NCBI GenBank assembly: GCA_021844645.1
Contig: JAKBTA010000001.1
Location: 1-64,000, forward strand
DNA: 64,000 bases
From: Nitrospirota bacterium
Lineage (GTDB): Bacteria > Nitrospirota_A > Leptospirillia > Leptospirillales > Leptospirillaceae
Direction of reading: 5' to 3'
Shown: in pieces, positions 53,630 through 63,187 of the stretch
How positions within the stretch are numbered: position 1 is the stretch's first letter
Layout: every line of letters starts with the position of its first letter
Made by a program: the position numbers and the translations under genes
Notes under the pieces: model-generated
Database searches by the model: none
Told to the model about the DNA's origin: nothing
What the model saw: only the letters and a program-made list of their open reading frames with translations

Positions 53630-53940
53630 TGGTTGCGGGTAGTAGGACAAACCTGAGGCAGCTATAAAAATTCCGGACCGGGGAAGGATAGGGCAGTCAT
53701 GCGACAAGATCAACTCTGGTGTTCAATGAAAAGGGGATTTTGATGCCGTTCATGGAAAGCTTTGGTCGGTATTCCCAGAAATATCGCGAGTATCTGTATC
53801 GTATCGAGAAAAATCTGTTCATGGATCATTCCATTTTTCATCAAGGAACAGCTCGCAAGCGAAAATATCAGGATTGATCAAATTAGATATGGAAGGTGGA
53901 TCTTTGTCAAAGAGCTTGTCAAACTCGCTCAGATGGTGCC
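53630..53940 (+). other. Mostly non-coding interval after the tnpB remnant
   Basis: Holds a 44-codon frame (53743-53877, beginning MPFMESFGRYSQKY) and, in a second frame, a further open stretch ending at 53944; together they could be a frameshifted old gene, but neither is recognised. The sequence is more AT-rich than its surroundings. Confidence 0.35.
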
Positions 53941-53970
53941 TTGACATCTTCCATGTTTAAGTGCTATAAC
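53941..53970 (+). promoter_or_regulatory. Promoter of the bc-complex operon
   Basis: TTGACA (53941-53946), an 18-nt spacer and TATAAC (53965-53970). The predicted leader is about 165 nt before the start codon at 54142. It contains a G-rich/C-rich pair (GGGGGGAG at 54058 on, then CTCCTCCTCC) able to fold, so leader control is possible. Confidence 0.6.
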
Positions 53971-54141
53971 CGCCGAACTAAAAAAGCCAATAGAGAAGAT
54001 CCTGCGTGACAAATCGCACCAGATTTAAAAAGTGAAATGTAAGGGCGCTGTCCCCGAGGGGGGAGTACTATCTCCTCCTCCAAGTCATATATCGACATAA
54101 GCTTGTCTGGCCCAGGGGTCTTAAGGGCGGAGGTTAGATAA

Positions 54142-55983
54142 ATGAAAGGAAAGTATAAGCTCCATATTCCAGAGTATAATTACTATTCCGATCAGGTGGC
54201 TTGCCGGAAGTCGTGTCCGGTTGGTACGGATGCTGGTGGTTATGTGCAGGCCATCCGCTCGGGAGAGTATGAAAAAGCCTACGCGATTGCCAGGGGACCA
54301 AATCCCTTTGCTTCGGTTTGCGGGTGGGTCTGCAATGCTCCTTGTGAGGCCTCGTGTACCCGTGGAAATATTGACCGGCCTGTTGCGATCAGGGCACTGA
54401 AGAGATTCGTGACTGAGAAGTTTGGCGTCGAGGCTGTTCTTGATCCTGCGGCGACGCTTCGTTATTCGACCGCTCCTGGTGTCCCGTATGGCAGGGCGAC
54501 GGGAGAAAAGGTTGCAATCATCGGTGGAGGACCTGCCGGTCTAAGTGCCGCTCACGACCTGGCCCGCCTTGGCTACCGGGTTACAATATTTGAGGCGAAC
54601 TCTAAATTGGGTGGCCTTTTCTACCTTGTTCCCGAGTACCGTCTGCCGAGACCTTTGTTCCAGGCCGAGATTGAGGCGATTCTGAGCATGGGAGTCGAGG
54701 TCCGGTTAAGTACAAAAGTCGGAAAAGATATCTCCTTTGAGGAAATCTATAAGTCATTCAGGTCTGTTGTCATTTCTTCCGGGGCATGGGGCTCCCGCCC
54801 AATACCGTTTGAAGGCAAGGATCTTCAGCGAACCTATTCAGCCCTTCCATTTCTTCAATCTGTCTATATTCATCATGACCCAGTTCCTCTGGGACCACGT
54901 GTGGCTGTCGTTGGTGCGGGTAATGTTGCCATGGACGTCTGCAGGACGGCTGTGCGCCTTCCGGGTGTCGAGTCTGTCACTGTTATTGCGCTTGAGGATT
55001 GGGCTGAAATGCCGGCTGACGATGCAGAAATTGAGGATGCAGTCGATGAGGGCGTGCATTTTCTCCCTCGCAGGGGAACCCGTCGCATTGTCGGAACCTC
55101 TTCGGTTGAAGGCATTGAGGTTGTTGGCGTGAAATCCGTTTTTGATGACCAGGGTCGTTTCAGTCCGGTCTATAACGAAGAAGACTTGATTGTCGTTCCG
55201 GTTGATTCGGTTATTCTGGCCATTGGTCAGTCGATTGATACTGGATTTATTTCAGGCGAGCATGACTCAATTATTGGTCGCAACGGTGTGATCCGGGCGA
55301 ACATGAGTGATATGAGCACAGGAATTCCCGGTGTGTTTGCCGCCGGTGATGTGGTGACAGGGCCACGTATTTTCATTGAAGCGATCGCTGCTGGACAATC
55401 TGCTGCAGCATCTGTTCATCGCTATATCAGTCAAAAGGAAACACCGAAAACTGTTTTTGGTATTTCAACGGCGATTGAACATAGAGGTGCTCCGACCCCT
55501 GTATGGCCGGTCGATTTCAATGTGGATGGATACTATACGATTCCCAGACAAAATCCCCAGCTGTTGAAACCGGAATTCCGTCGTACAAATTTTGAGCTGG
55601 CGGAGCTTTCTTTCACGGAAGAAGAGGCCCGCACCCAGGCATCGAGGTGTTTGACCTGCCATGTTAACCCAATCTTTGTTGGGGAAAAATGCATCATGTG
55701 TGGTGGATGCGTCGATGTATGTCCTGAGTTTGCACTGAAAATGATTCCTTTGTCGGAAGTGGATCTTGATATCCCCAAGTCTGCAGATGTGTTGAGTGGA
55801 TTCATTGGAGTCGAGAAGGCTCGTCTTGGAGAAAACGAAGTTCTTCAAGAGCTTAGTCGTTCTACCGCCATGATTTGGGATGGTGCCCGATGTATCAGAT
55901 GCGGCTTGTGCGCCAAGAGGTGTCCAACTGGTGCCATCACAATGGAACACCTGGAAATCAAACAGGAGGTAACCCATACATGA
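54142..55983 (+). CDS. GltD-like FAD/NAD(P) oxidoreductase with extra ferredoxin domain
   Basis: The 613 aa comprise an N-terminal cysteine domain ([27 protein letters not shown]) as in glutamate synthase small subunits, an FAD site [20 protein letters not shown] (near 130), a second nucleotide site [13 protein letters not shown] (near 255), and a C-terminal ferredoxin part with [12 protein letters not shown] and [12 protein letters not shown]. No glutamate synthase large subunit is adjacent. The gene overlaps the Rieske gene by 4 nt, so it probably exchanges electrons with the quinone/bc complex, possibly making NAD(P)H in reverse electron flow (inference). Confidence 0.85.
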   Translation: MKGKYKLHIPEYNYYSDQVACRKSCPVGTDAGGYVQAIRSGEYEKAYAIARGPNPFASVCGWVCNAPCEASCTRGNIDRPVAIRALKRFVTEKFGVEAVLDPAATLRYSTAPGVPYGRATGEKVAIIGGGPAGLSAAHDLARLGYRVTIFEANSKLGGLFYLVPEYRLPRPLFQAEIEAILSMGVEVRLSTKVGKDISFEEIYKSFRSVVISSGAWGSRPIPFEGKDLQRTYSALPFLQSVYIHHDPVPLGPRVAVVGAGNVAMDVCRTAVRLPGVESVTVIALEDWAEMPADDAEIEDAVDEGVHFLPRRGTRRIVGTSSVEGIEVVGVKSVFDDQGRFSPVYNEEDLIVVPVDSVILAIGQSIDTGFISGEHDSIIGRNGVIRANMSDMSTGIPGVFAAGDVVTGPRIFIEAIAAGQSAAASVHRYISQKETPKTVFGISTAIEHRGAPTPVWPVDFNVDGYYTIPRQNPQLLKPEFRRTNFELAELSFTEEEARTQASRCLTCHVNPIFVGEKCIMCGGCVDVCPEFALKMIPLSEVDLDIPKSADVLSGFIGVEKARLGENEVLQELSRSTAMIWDGARCIRCGLCAKRCPTGAITMEHLEIKQEVTHT

Positions 55984-56594
55984 GTAGTGTCGCAGATCAA
56001 TCCCAGAACAATAATTCTGGTGTGCTAGGCCCAACCGAGCAAAGTCGCAGGAAGTTCATGTTGGCAGCCGGCTGGGGAGTTGTTGGTGCAACTTTGGCTG
56101 GCTCTACCTTCGCAGCCTACAAATACCTTTTCCCTCCGATCCTTTATGAGCCACCGACAGTTTTTAAGATCGGTCACGTTACGGAGTATGGTCTGGGTGT
56201 TGATGAGCGCTGGAAGTTGAAAGGCCGTTTCTGGGTTGTGAGAAACATGAGGGGAATCTACAACATGATTTCCATCTGTCGCCATCTGGGATGTACTCCA
56301 AACTGGTTCCCGGACCAAAAGCGATTTAGATGTCCATGCCACGGTTCCATTTACGATGTTCACGGAAATGTACGCGGAGGTCCGGCTCCAAGAACTCTCT
56401 GGAGAGGACAGATCACAAAGGATCCTGTCGATGGTGCTTTGGTTGTGAATACCGTTATTCGACTCGATCCAAATCCGGCTCAGACTCCCCAGGGACTTTG
56501 GGTGAAGGAAAAAGTCAAGGAAGTTAATCCCTTCTGGATAGAGCATGTTCCACCGTCGGGGGCTTCCTGTTCGTCAAACAGGCTTCTTTGTTAG
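55980..56594 (+). CDS. petA: Rieske iron-sulfur protein of a bc-type complex
   Basis: The ATG at 55980 overlaps the preceding stop codon (ATGA) and gives 204 aa. A twin-arginine-like signal anchor ([15 protein letters not shown], about 22-36) precedes a soluble domain with the [2Fe-2S] ligands CRHLGC and CPCHGS. The disulfide cysteines are the second Cys of each motif, as in classical Rieske proteins. The C-terminal extension has two further cysteines. Confidence 0.93.
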   Translation: MSSVADQSQNNNSGVLGPTEQSRRKFMLAAGWGVVGATLAGSTFAAYKYLFPPILYEPPTVFKIGHVTEYGLGVDERWKLKGRFWVVRNMRGIYNMISICRHLGCTPNWFPDQKRFRCPCHGSIYDVHGNVRGGPAPRTLWRGQITKDPVDGALVVNTVIRLDPNPAQTPQGLWVKEKVKEVNPFWIEHVPPSGASCSSNRLLC

Positions 56595-56672
56595 GTCTGT
56601 CGATTCAGAATCAAGTTTGCCGTTGCAAGTACACATTAAAAACATTCCTTTTTTAAAGGGAAAGGATATTTG

Positions 56673-57434
56673 ATGCTGGAAAAGATGAAAGAAAAGGTTG
56701 TTCAGACTCAGCTGTTCAAGTCTGTTTTCAGGCATGGCTATCCTGATAATGAGCTGAATCAGGCCTATGTCGTATTTAGCAACATCTTCCTCCATATTCA
56801 CCCTGTGAAGGTCCGCCGGACTGCTCTGAGAATGCGATATACCTTCTGTCTCGGAGGTATTACCCTGTTCCTTTTCATCATGCTGGCGGTCACAGGGATT
56901 TGGCTCATGTTCTACTACACGCCCTACACCGGTCTTGCTTACAAGAATATCAAGGATATTCAGTTTGTGATTTTTGGTGGAAACCTGATGCGAGATCTTC
57001 ACCGTTTTGCAGCGCATGGAATGGTTCTGTTTGTCTGGCTGCATATGACAAGGGTGTTCCTGACGGGGGCCTATAAGGCTCCCAGGGAGTTCAACTGGGT
57101 TGTCGGTGTGGTCCTCCTGGTCAACACACTGATCCTGAGCTGGACTGGTTATCTTCTCCCATGGGATCAGCTTGCTTACTGGGCTGTTACCGTTGGAACA
57201 AAAATGGCTTCTTACACACCCTTTATCGGTCAGAATGGACCCTGGGGCGCACAGCTTGGTGTTAATCCAACAAACGACCTGATGTTCATGATGATCGGTG
57301 GCACGGTTGTTGGCCAAAATGCCCTGATCCGTTTTTATGTGCTCCATTGTGTGGTCCTTCCATTGGTTGTGACGGTCTTTCTTGCTGTTCACTTTTGGAG
57401 AATTCGGAAAGACGGTTTTTCAGGACCCTTGTAA
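56673..57434 (+). CDS. petB: Cytochrome b, N-terminal (b6-like) subunit
   Basis: The 253-aa protein has four core helices. The heme histidines are paired in [15 protein letters not shown] (13 residues between the outer two) and [18 protein letters not shown] (14 between), the spacing of cytochrome b6 rather than mitochondrial cytochrome b. [15 protein letters not shown] is the Qo-side signature. It starts at the ATG 56673 with AAAGGA upstream. Confidence 0.93.
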   Translation: MLEKMKEKVVQTQLFKSVFRHGYPDNELNQAYVVFSNIFLHIHPVKVRRTALRMRYTFCLGGITLFLFIMLAVTGIWLMFYYTPYTGLAYKNIKDIQFVIFGGNLMRDLHRFAAHGMVLFVWLHMTRVFLTGAYKAPREFNWVVGVVLLVNTLILSWTGYLLPWDQLAYWAVTVGTKMASYTPFIGQNGPWGAQLGVNPTNDLMFMMIGGTVVGQNALIRFYVLHCVVLPLVVTVFLAVHFWRIRKDGFSGPL

Positions 57435-57497
57435 AGTCCTCGCTGAGGAGTTTTGACTGTGCCGTTAGAGTAATAGCGTTTCGGAGAGGATAATCTT

Positions 57498-58328
57498 ATG
57501 GAAAACAAGGCAGTGAGAGAAATATTTCCGAGGGATGCAAAAAAATCCTACGGTCTAGTTGAGTTGATGAAGGGAGCATCTCCGATCGTCCGAAAGGAAC
57601 CGGAAGATACTGTCTACACTTGGCCCAACCTGATCATGATCGAACTTATCTGTGCATTACTGGTAACAGCAGCTTTAATTCTTTTAGTTCAGTTTGAGCA
57701 TGCTCCGCTCAGGTCTCTGGCGGATCCTTCGACTACGCCAAATCCAATGAGAGCTCCCTGGTACTTTCTCGGACTCCAGGAAATTCTGGTGTATTTCGAT
57801 CCATGGTATGCAGGTGTTGTTCTTCCGGGCATGATTATTGTCGGGTTGATGATTTTTCCCTATGTTGATACAAACCCAAAGGGTGTTGGGTATTACACTT
57901 ATACAGAAAGAAAATTTGCAGTCTTCAATTATTCCTTTGGATTTGCCCTATGGTGGATTACCATTGTGATCGGAACTTACCTGAGAGGTCTGGACTGGCA
58001 ATGGTATTGGCCATGGAGTGACAAGCTTGCCCATATGAATCCGGCTTTGGTGACACTGGTTCCATTGCATATTGTCTTTGTCAATCTGCTTCATGTATCA
58101 AAAGATGTGGCGAAGGGTTTCTGCGATGTCATCTTCCTTGGGTATTTTGCATTGGGTATGCTTATCCCCTATATGTTCATGCGAAAGTTTTACGATTCAA
58201 TGGGGGCAGGACGCTATATCACCTTCATGATTTTCTTTCTGTCCATGATGGGCGTCGCTCTAAAAATCGTTTTGAGACTTCTTTTCAACATCAAGTATAT
58301 TGTCGTAACGCCCTGGATTAATGTTTGA
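57498..58328 (+). CDS. Cytochrome b, C-terminal (subunit IV-like) protein
   Basis: The 276-aa protein holds the remaining cytochrome b helices and more: about six to seven in all, longer than plastid subunit IV. The PEWY quinol-site motif appears as RAPWYFLGLQEILVYFDPW, with the Glu replaced, a variant I associate with several non-photosynthetic split bc complexes. An N-terminal soluble stretch precedes the first helix. It pairs with the b6-like subunit encoded 63 nt upstream. Confidence 0.88.
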   Translation: MENKAVREIFPRDAKKSYGLVELMKGASPIVRKEPEDTVYTWPNLIMIELICALLVTAALILLVQFEHAPLRSLADPSTTPNPMRAPWYFLGLQEILVYFDPWYAGVVLPGMIIVGLMIFPYVDTNPKGVGYYTYTERKFAVFNYSFGFALWWITIVIGTYLRGLDWQWYWPWSDKLAHMNPALVTLVPLHIVFVNLLHVSKDVAKGFCDVIFLGYFALGMLIPYMFMRKFYDSMGAGRYITFMIFFLSMMGVALKIVLRLLFNIKYIVVTPWINV

Positions 58329-58408
58329 CCCAATTTGTGGTCTCGTTTTCACGTGTAAGAAGCAAAACAAAGGGTGGGGATATACTCCCCGCCCCACAGG
58401 GAGGTTGA

Positions 58409-58630
58409 ATGGGATCAATACACAGTTTCTTTGATGCTCCTTGGATCGAGCAGGTTTTTGGATTCCCGTACAGGATTGGGATATCTCTTGTACTCTTGTT
58501 TGGAACGGCATTTTTTTATTATCTGGTTATCTGGTTTCAGAAATGGCAGGAGGGCAGTTTTTACCCAGAAGGCCATCCTCTTCGCAAGGATTCGTCTTCC
58601 AATGATCAAGAAAGGGGAATTCGATCATGA
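58409..58630 (+). CDS. Small membrane protein of the bc operon, 73 aa
   Basis: ATG at 58409 behind GGGAGG. One helix (about 22-42) with an aromatic N-terminus (FFDAPWIEQVFGFPY) and a charged tail. It overlaps the tetraheme cytochrome gene by 4 nt (ATGA). Probably an accessory subunit linking the cytochrome c to the complex; no family is recognised. Confidence 0.65.
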   Translation: MGSIHSFFDAPWIEQVFGFPYRIGISLVLLFGTAFFYYLVIWFQKWQEGSFYPEGHPLRKDSSSNDQERGIRS

Positions 58631-59592
58631 AGATGAAAATATATGCGATGTTTCTTTTTTCGACGATCTTTGTCGGTGTGATGGTCGCCATTGAAATGTA
58701 TAAGGATTCCCATCCGGAGTGGATGTCCTATCAAAGCCATTTCTATAAGATTCTGGCTAAAAAAACGAACAAGCCGGATATTGCAAATACTCCATTACAG
58801 GTTGTTCAGACATGGAATACGATCCTCAATAAGGCCGACCGATGTCAGACATGCCACATGGGCATCAATATTCCCATTTTCAAGGATATGCCGGAGCCCT
58901 TTACTGCACATCCGGATTTGTCGGGATTTATGTCAAAGCATCCTTTTGAAAAATTTGGTTGCACCGTTTGTCACGACGGAAATGGCATGGCAACCACTGT
59001 GAAGGAAGCCCATGGATTTAACGTAACGCTGAACTATCAGCCAAAGGTGGGTCCATTTTCGGAGGCATCCTGTACCAAGTGCCATACCGATCTATATAGT
59101 GAAGGTGTCAATCCACCAATGACACCCTATTTGAACCTTGCAAAAAGGACCATCAAGGAAAAAGGTTGTGGTTCCTGTCATATGATGGCCCAGTTCAATC
59201 TCCATGGAGTTCTGGCTCCAGACCTTTCAGGCTTTGGTTCAAGAACAGAGCTTGGATTCTATAACGTTCACATGTTTGAGTACGTAAACGGAATCAGATC
59301 GGAACGAGAGTGGGAATGGGAACATTTTAAAAACCCCAGACGTATTTCTCCCGGTATTCCGGCATTCAAGGTTCCACCAACGATCATGCCCAATTTCCAT
59401 CTGACGGATGAGCAGACGACAGCTCTTACTGTTTGGGTCTTGGGATTGGTTGATCCTTCCGTTATCACGATTCCACAAAAATACCTGCCTGTTGAAAGAA
59501 GCCAGGGAAGACCTGTTCCGATTCCGATTACAAAGGGCAATATCGGAGTTTTTCCGGATTCAGCTTTCAAGAAAGTCTCATTCCATAACTAA
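58627..59592 (+). CDS. Membrane-anchored tetraheme cytochrome c of the bc complex
   Basis: The 321-aa protein has an N-terminal helix (about 5-21) and four heme sites: CQTCH, CTVCH, CTKCH and CGSCH, the first two pairs within the N-terminal 140 residues. A distal Met-Pro (PTIMPNFHL) near the C-terminus can serve one heme. It stands where cytochrome c1 would be, so it is the likely electron acceptor, or in reverse flow the donor, of the Rieske centre. Confidence 0.88.
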   Translation: MKMKIYAMFLFSTIFVGVMVAIEMYKDSHPEWMSYQSHFYKILAKKTNKPDIANTPLQVVQTWNTILNKADRCQTCHMGINIPIFKDMPEPFTAHPDLSGFMSKHPFEKFGCTVCHDGNGMATTVKEAHGFNVTLNYQPKVGPFSEASCTKCHTDLYSEGVNPPMTPYLNLAKRTIKEKGCGSCHMMAQFNLHGVLAPDLSGFGSRTELGFYNVHMFEYVNGIRSEREWEWEHFKNPRRISPGIPAFKVPPTIMPNFHLTDEQTTALTVWVLGLVDPSVITIPQKYLPVERSQGRPVPIPITKGNIGVFPDSAFKKVSFHN

Positions 59593-59611
59593 AAAAATCT
59601 TTTCCTATCTA

Positions 59612-59649
59612 GAAAAGCCCCCTTCGCCTGACGGTGGAGGGGGCTTTTC
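59612..59649 (+). terminator. Strong terminator closing the bc operon
   Basis: GAAAAGCCCCCT (59612-59623) pairs with AGGGGGCTTTTC (59638-59649): a perfect 12-bp stem; the loop can fold further (CGCC/GGTG). It lies 20 nt after the tetraheme cytochrome stop codon. The stem's own A and T tracts allow it to act in both directions. Confidence 0.88.
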
Positions 59650-59691
59650 AATTGGAATGGCTCGAATAAGGTAATGCTTTGAGGAAAAAAA

Positions 59692-60636
59692 ATGATTCAT
59701 GTCAGTGATCTCAGAAAAGAATATATTCAGAAAGGCCAGAAGATCACTGCGGTGAATTCAATTTCCTTTGATGTGCAAAAAGGAGAGTTTTTTTCATTGC
59801 TTGGTCCTAATGGGGCTGGAAAAACAACCACTATTTCAATCCTTTCCACAATATTGTCTCCGACATCAGGAAATGTGCTGATTAATGGGATAGATGTTCG
59901 GAAGGATCCTCATGGGATCAGGCAACATATTGGCGTTATCTTCCAGGATCCAAGCCTTGATGATCGCCTGAGTGCCCAGGAAAATATGGATTTTCATGGA
60001 CGTTTATACGGAATGTCTCCTGTAGACAGGCTGCGGAGATCAGAGCTGCTATTGAAAATGGTAGACCTTTGGGACAGAAGAAGCTCCCTGATCAGGACAT
60101 TTTCCGGAGGAATGAAGCGAAGGCTTGAGATTGCCAGGGGTTTGATGCATCGCCCTCTCCTCCTGATTCTTGATGAACCTACAATCGGTCTTGATCCGAA
60201 AAGTAGAAGGGATATCTGGCATTATATTCATGAAGCCCGGAGGGAGTGGTCGATGACTATTTTATTGACTACGCATTATCTGGAGGAAGCGGATGGGGCA
60301 GACAGGGTTGCAATCATGAGCAAGGGCAAAATTGTTGCTCTTGATCACCCAGCCAACCTGAAGGCAAGCCTTGGTCCATCCCTTGTGACAATCGAATTTC
60401 CACCGGAATCTTTGGAATCTCTTAAAACGACGTTGAATATGCTTTATGGGATATCTCGCTTTTCTCTCGAATCCGAATCGTTATTACGTTTCCCTATGCC
60501 GGTCAACGTTTCATCTCCGGCAGTCTTTCTCCAAAGCCTGCCACCCGTTTTAACCGGTTTCTCAATAGGAACTGCAACACTAGATGATGTTTTTATTTCT
60601 CTCACAGGGGATGATGGAAGTATCGATAACCGGTGA
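59692..60636 (+). CDS. ABC transporter ATP-binding protein (DrrA/NodI-like)
   Basis: The 314-aa ATPase has Walker A GPNGAGKTT (about 40-48), the signature FSGGMKRRLEIARGL, Walker B LLILDEPTIG and an H-loop TTHYLEEAD. The C-terminal 80 residues match the extension of exporters in this class. It works with the permease encoded 30 nt downstream; the substrate is unknown. Confidence 0.9.
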   Translation: MIHVSDLRKEYIQKGQKITAVNSISFDVQKGEFFSLLGPNGAGKTTTISILSTILSPTSGNVLINGIDVRKDPHGIRQHIGVIFQDPSLDDRLSAQENMDFHGRLYGMSPVDRLRRSELLLKMVDLWDRRSSLIRTFSGGMKRRLEIARGLMHRPLLLILDEPTIGLDPKSRRDIWHYIHEARREWSMTILLTTHYLEEADGADRVAIMSKGKIVALDHPANLKASLGPSLVTIEFPPESLESLKTTLNMLYGISRFSLESESLLRFPMPVNVSSPAVFLQSLPPVLTGFSIGTATLDDVFISLTGDDGSIDNR

Positions 60637-60666
60637 ATTTGTGAGAATGGTTCTTCAACAGTCCCC

Positions 60667-61554
60667 TTGTTGCCTTATGAATGGTTGAATGCTTTAGCAA
60701 GAATGGAAGAAATTCAGCGGATGACAAACCAGGAACCTCAATCGCAATTAACAATCGAGCTTATCTCTGATATTGATCAAAAAATCCATTCGACGGGGCC
60801 ATTTCTGAGAGATTTAAGGGGTATCTATACACTTTGGCTACGTGATGTGATCAGGCTCTGGCGAGACCGTATACGACTTGTAGGTTCTTTTATTCAGCCA
60901 CTATTGTTTCTGTTTGTTTTGGGGGGTGGGCTTAGGGGAAGAGTTGTGCCTCAAGGTTCAGGAACAAATTATCAAATTTTTATTTTCCCGGGAATTGTAC
61001 TGATGAGTATATTGTTTACCTCTTCCTTTGCCGGGATGGCCGTTGTCTGGGATAGGGAGATGGGATTCCTGAAGGAAGTGCTTGTTGCTCCCATTTCTCG
61101 AACAGCGGTTGTTGTCGGCAAGATTCTCGGAGGAGCATCAAATAGCCTGATTCAGGGAATTTTTTTGTTGGCGCTGGCTCCTTTTTTGAAGATTTACCCT
61201 TCTTTTGGACAGATTTTCTTCATGTTGGGAGTCATGCTGATTGTTTCCCTCTCCCAAACAGCAATGGGAATTGCTTTGTCCGCGAGAATGAGTTCAAGCC
61301 AAGGGTTTATGGTGCTTATGAACTTTATTGTTCTACCCATCTATTTTCTTTCAGGTGCGATGTTCCCCCTAAATCAGTTGCCAACATGGTTATCTGTTCT
61401 CTCTCAAATGGATCCATTGACATATGGGGTTGATCTGATGAGGGGAATACTGCTGGGAACTTTTTACTATTCTGTCTACCGGGATATATTTATTATTATG
61501 TTCTTCGGACTATTGATGTTATATATTTCCGTCAGGCAATTTCAGAAAGATTAG
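60667..61554 (+). CDS. ABC-2 type permease
   Basis: About six helices in the C-terminal 200 residues, with FPGIVLMSILFTSSFAGMAVVWDRE and the LPIYFLSGAMFPLNQLP signature of DrrB/NodJ-type permeases. The N-terminal 55 residues are soluble. The start is uncertain: TTG 60667 or ATG 60703, neither with a good ribosome binding site, so translation may depend on the ATPase gene upstream. Confidence 0.85.
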   Translation: MLPYEWLNALARMEEIQRMTNQEPQSQLTIELISDIDQKIHSTGPFLRDLRGIYTLWLRDVIRLWRDRIRLVGSFIQPLLFLFVLGGGLRGRVVPQGSGTNYQIFIFPGIVLMSILFTSSFAGMAVVWDREMGFLKEVLVAPISRTAVVVGKILGGASNSLIQGIFLLALAPFLKIYPSFGQIFFMLGVMLIVSLSQTAMGIALSARMSSSQGFMVLMNFIVLPIYFLSGAMFPLNQLPTWLSVLSQMDPLTYGVDLMRGILLGTFYYSVYRDIFIIMFFGLLMLYISVRQFQKD

Positions 61555-61602
61555 TTTTCCGGATTTCTCCGGCAGAAGCTCGGAAAGGAAAGGAGCGTTA
61601 AT

Positions 61603-62094
61603 ATGGCATCGGAAATGTCATTTGATATCGTTTCCAAGGTTGACATGCAGGAAGCCAAAAATGCTGTGGAGCAGACCAATAAGGAGATTCTCACGCGATT
61701 TGACCTCAAGGACTCAAAATCCGAGGTCAAATGGGACAAGTCTGATCTGATCCTTGAAGCCAAGGATGTTCACAAGTTAAAATCAGTCAATGAAATCCTA
61801 GACTCGAAATGTCTCAGACGGGGGATTTCCCTGAAGAATCTCGACAAGGAAAAGGTTGAGGAGGCATTGGGTGGGACAGCAAGGCAGCGTATTCGTTTCA
61901 AACAGGGATTGTCTTCAGAAAATGCCAAGGAAATTGTCAAGGAGATCAAGGGGACCAAATTGAAGGTTCAGCCGCAGATTCAGGGAGACACCGTGCGTGT
62001 TTCCGGAAAATCCAGGGATGACCTTCAGGAGGTTATCCAGATTCTCAAGAACAAGGACTTTGGTATTGATTTGCAGTTCACCAATTACCGGTAG
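61603..62094 (+). CDS. yajQ: YajQ-family nucleotide-binding protein
   Basis: The 163-aa protein matches YajQ across its length: SFDIVSKVDMQEAKNAVEQ at the N-terminus, LTRFDLK and the C-terminal VRVSGKSRDDLQEVIQ and DLQFTNYR. Some members bind c-di-GMP; others bind nucleic acids. GGAAAGGAG precedes the ATG. Confidence 0.94.
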   Translation: MASEMSFDIVSKVDMQEAKNAVEQTNKEILTRFDLKDSKSEVKWDKSDLILEAKDVHKLKSVNEILDSKCLRRGISLKNLDKEKVEEALGGTARQRIRFKQGLSSENAKEIVKEIKGTKLKVQPQIQGDTVRVSGKSRDDLQEVIQILKNKDFGIDLQFTNYR

Positions 62095-62182
62095 CCAATG
62101 GTGTTTTAAGACCTTTTGGTGTGTTCTGGTTCTCCAACCGATTCCGTGACAACGTATCTTGATTCCAGGGAATATTCTGGAG

Positions 62183-63187
62183 ATGGGGGGGCATGTGTGC
62201 TTTAGAAAAAAAATTCTGGGATCCTTGTTCTTTTTAGGGCTTTTGGTCCAGACATCCTGCATTACGGTAAACCTGCTGCCGCAAAGTAACGGGTTGACGG
62301 AGGAAATCGTTTCTGGAAAAGGTTCTCCGGATAAATTGTTGCTCATCCCCATTGACGGATTTATCGGAGACAGGGCTCAAAAGGGAATCCCGTTTTTAGG
62401 TGGACGGGAAGACACTGTTACTGCAACGCGTTCAATGCTGAAAAAGGCGGAACATGATCCGAGCGTCAGGGGTGTCATCTTCCTGATTGATAGCCCCGGG
62501 GGATCTGTGACAGCCTCAGACCGTATTTATCATATGATCCGTTCATTCCGCCAGAGACATCCCATCCCTGTTTTTGCCCTTGTCGAGGACATAGGGGCTT
62601 CTGGTGCTTATTATATTGCAATGGGTGCAGATGAGGTTTGGGTTCATCCGACCAGTATTGTAGGGAGCATCGGCGTTGTTGTTTTCAATGTTGGTGTTAC
62701 CGGTTTGATGAAGAAGATTGGGGTTACCGACCGGTCAATTACGTCGGGGGACGAAAAAGAGATGGGCTCTCCCTTCAGGCATATGTCGAGCAAGGATCAG
62801 CAAATCTTTCAGGATCTGGTGGGAGACCTCTATGGGCAGTTTTTGGGAGTTGTCTCGAAAAGCCGGCAGATTGCTCCGGAGCAGCTGAAGCCGATCGCTG
62901 ATGGGAGGGTTTACACCGCCAAACAGGCTATCAAGCTTCATCTTGTCGACAGGATCGGTTACAGGGAGGACTTGGTCACCCACCTCGAGCGAGTCATGCA
63001 CGTCAGTAAGTTTGAGCTTGTACGCTATCGGGAGCCCTTTTTGTCCGGAACAGGACTGTTTGGTGAATCAAGCCCTGTAGGGTCTCCGGTGGCTGATCCA
63101 TCCCTTCTTATTCCAGCGCTTAAAAAGCTTGGTCCTACACCTCTTTATTTCTGGTCTCCCTCTCTTGGTGGGGGGAGCATGAAGTAG
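62183..63187 (+). CDS. sppA: Signal peptide peptidase SppA
   Basis: Membrane serine protease of the S49 family. The N-terminus has a hydrophobic helix ending in a lipobox-like VQTSC, then a ClpP-like core: FLIDSPGGSVTAS, the nucleophile Ser in DIGASGAYYIAMGADEV, and the general-base Lys in SGDEKEMGSPFRHM. The length is 334 aa. The start may instead be GTG 62195, after a G-rich stretch; the ATG at 62183 has no spaced Shine-Dalgarno sequence. The 3' end overlaps a convergent gene. Confidence 0.88.
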   Translation: MGGHVCFRKKILGSLFFLGLLVQTSCITVNLLPQSNGLTEEIVSGKGSPDKLLLIPIDGFIGDRAQKGIPFLGGREDTVTATRSMLKKAEHDPSVRGVIFLIDSPGGSVTASDRIYHMIRSFRQRHPIPVFALVEDIGASGAYYIAMGADEVWVHPTSIVGSIGVVVFNVGVTGLMKKIGVTDRSITSGDEKEMGSPFRHMSSKDQQIFQDLVGDLYGQFLGVVSKSRQIAPEQLKPIADGRVYTAKQAIKLHLVDRIGYREDLVTHLERVMHVSKFELVRYREPFLSGTGLFGESSPVGSPVADPSLLIPALKKLGPTPLYFWSPSLGGGSMK

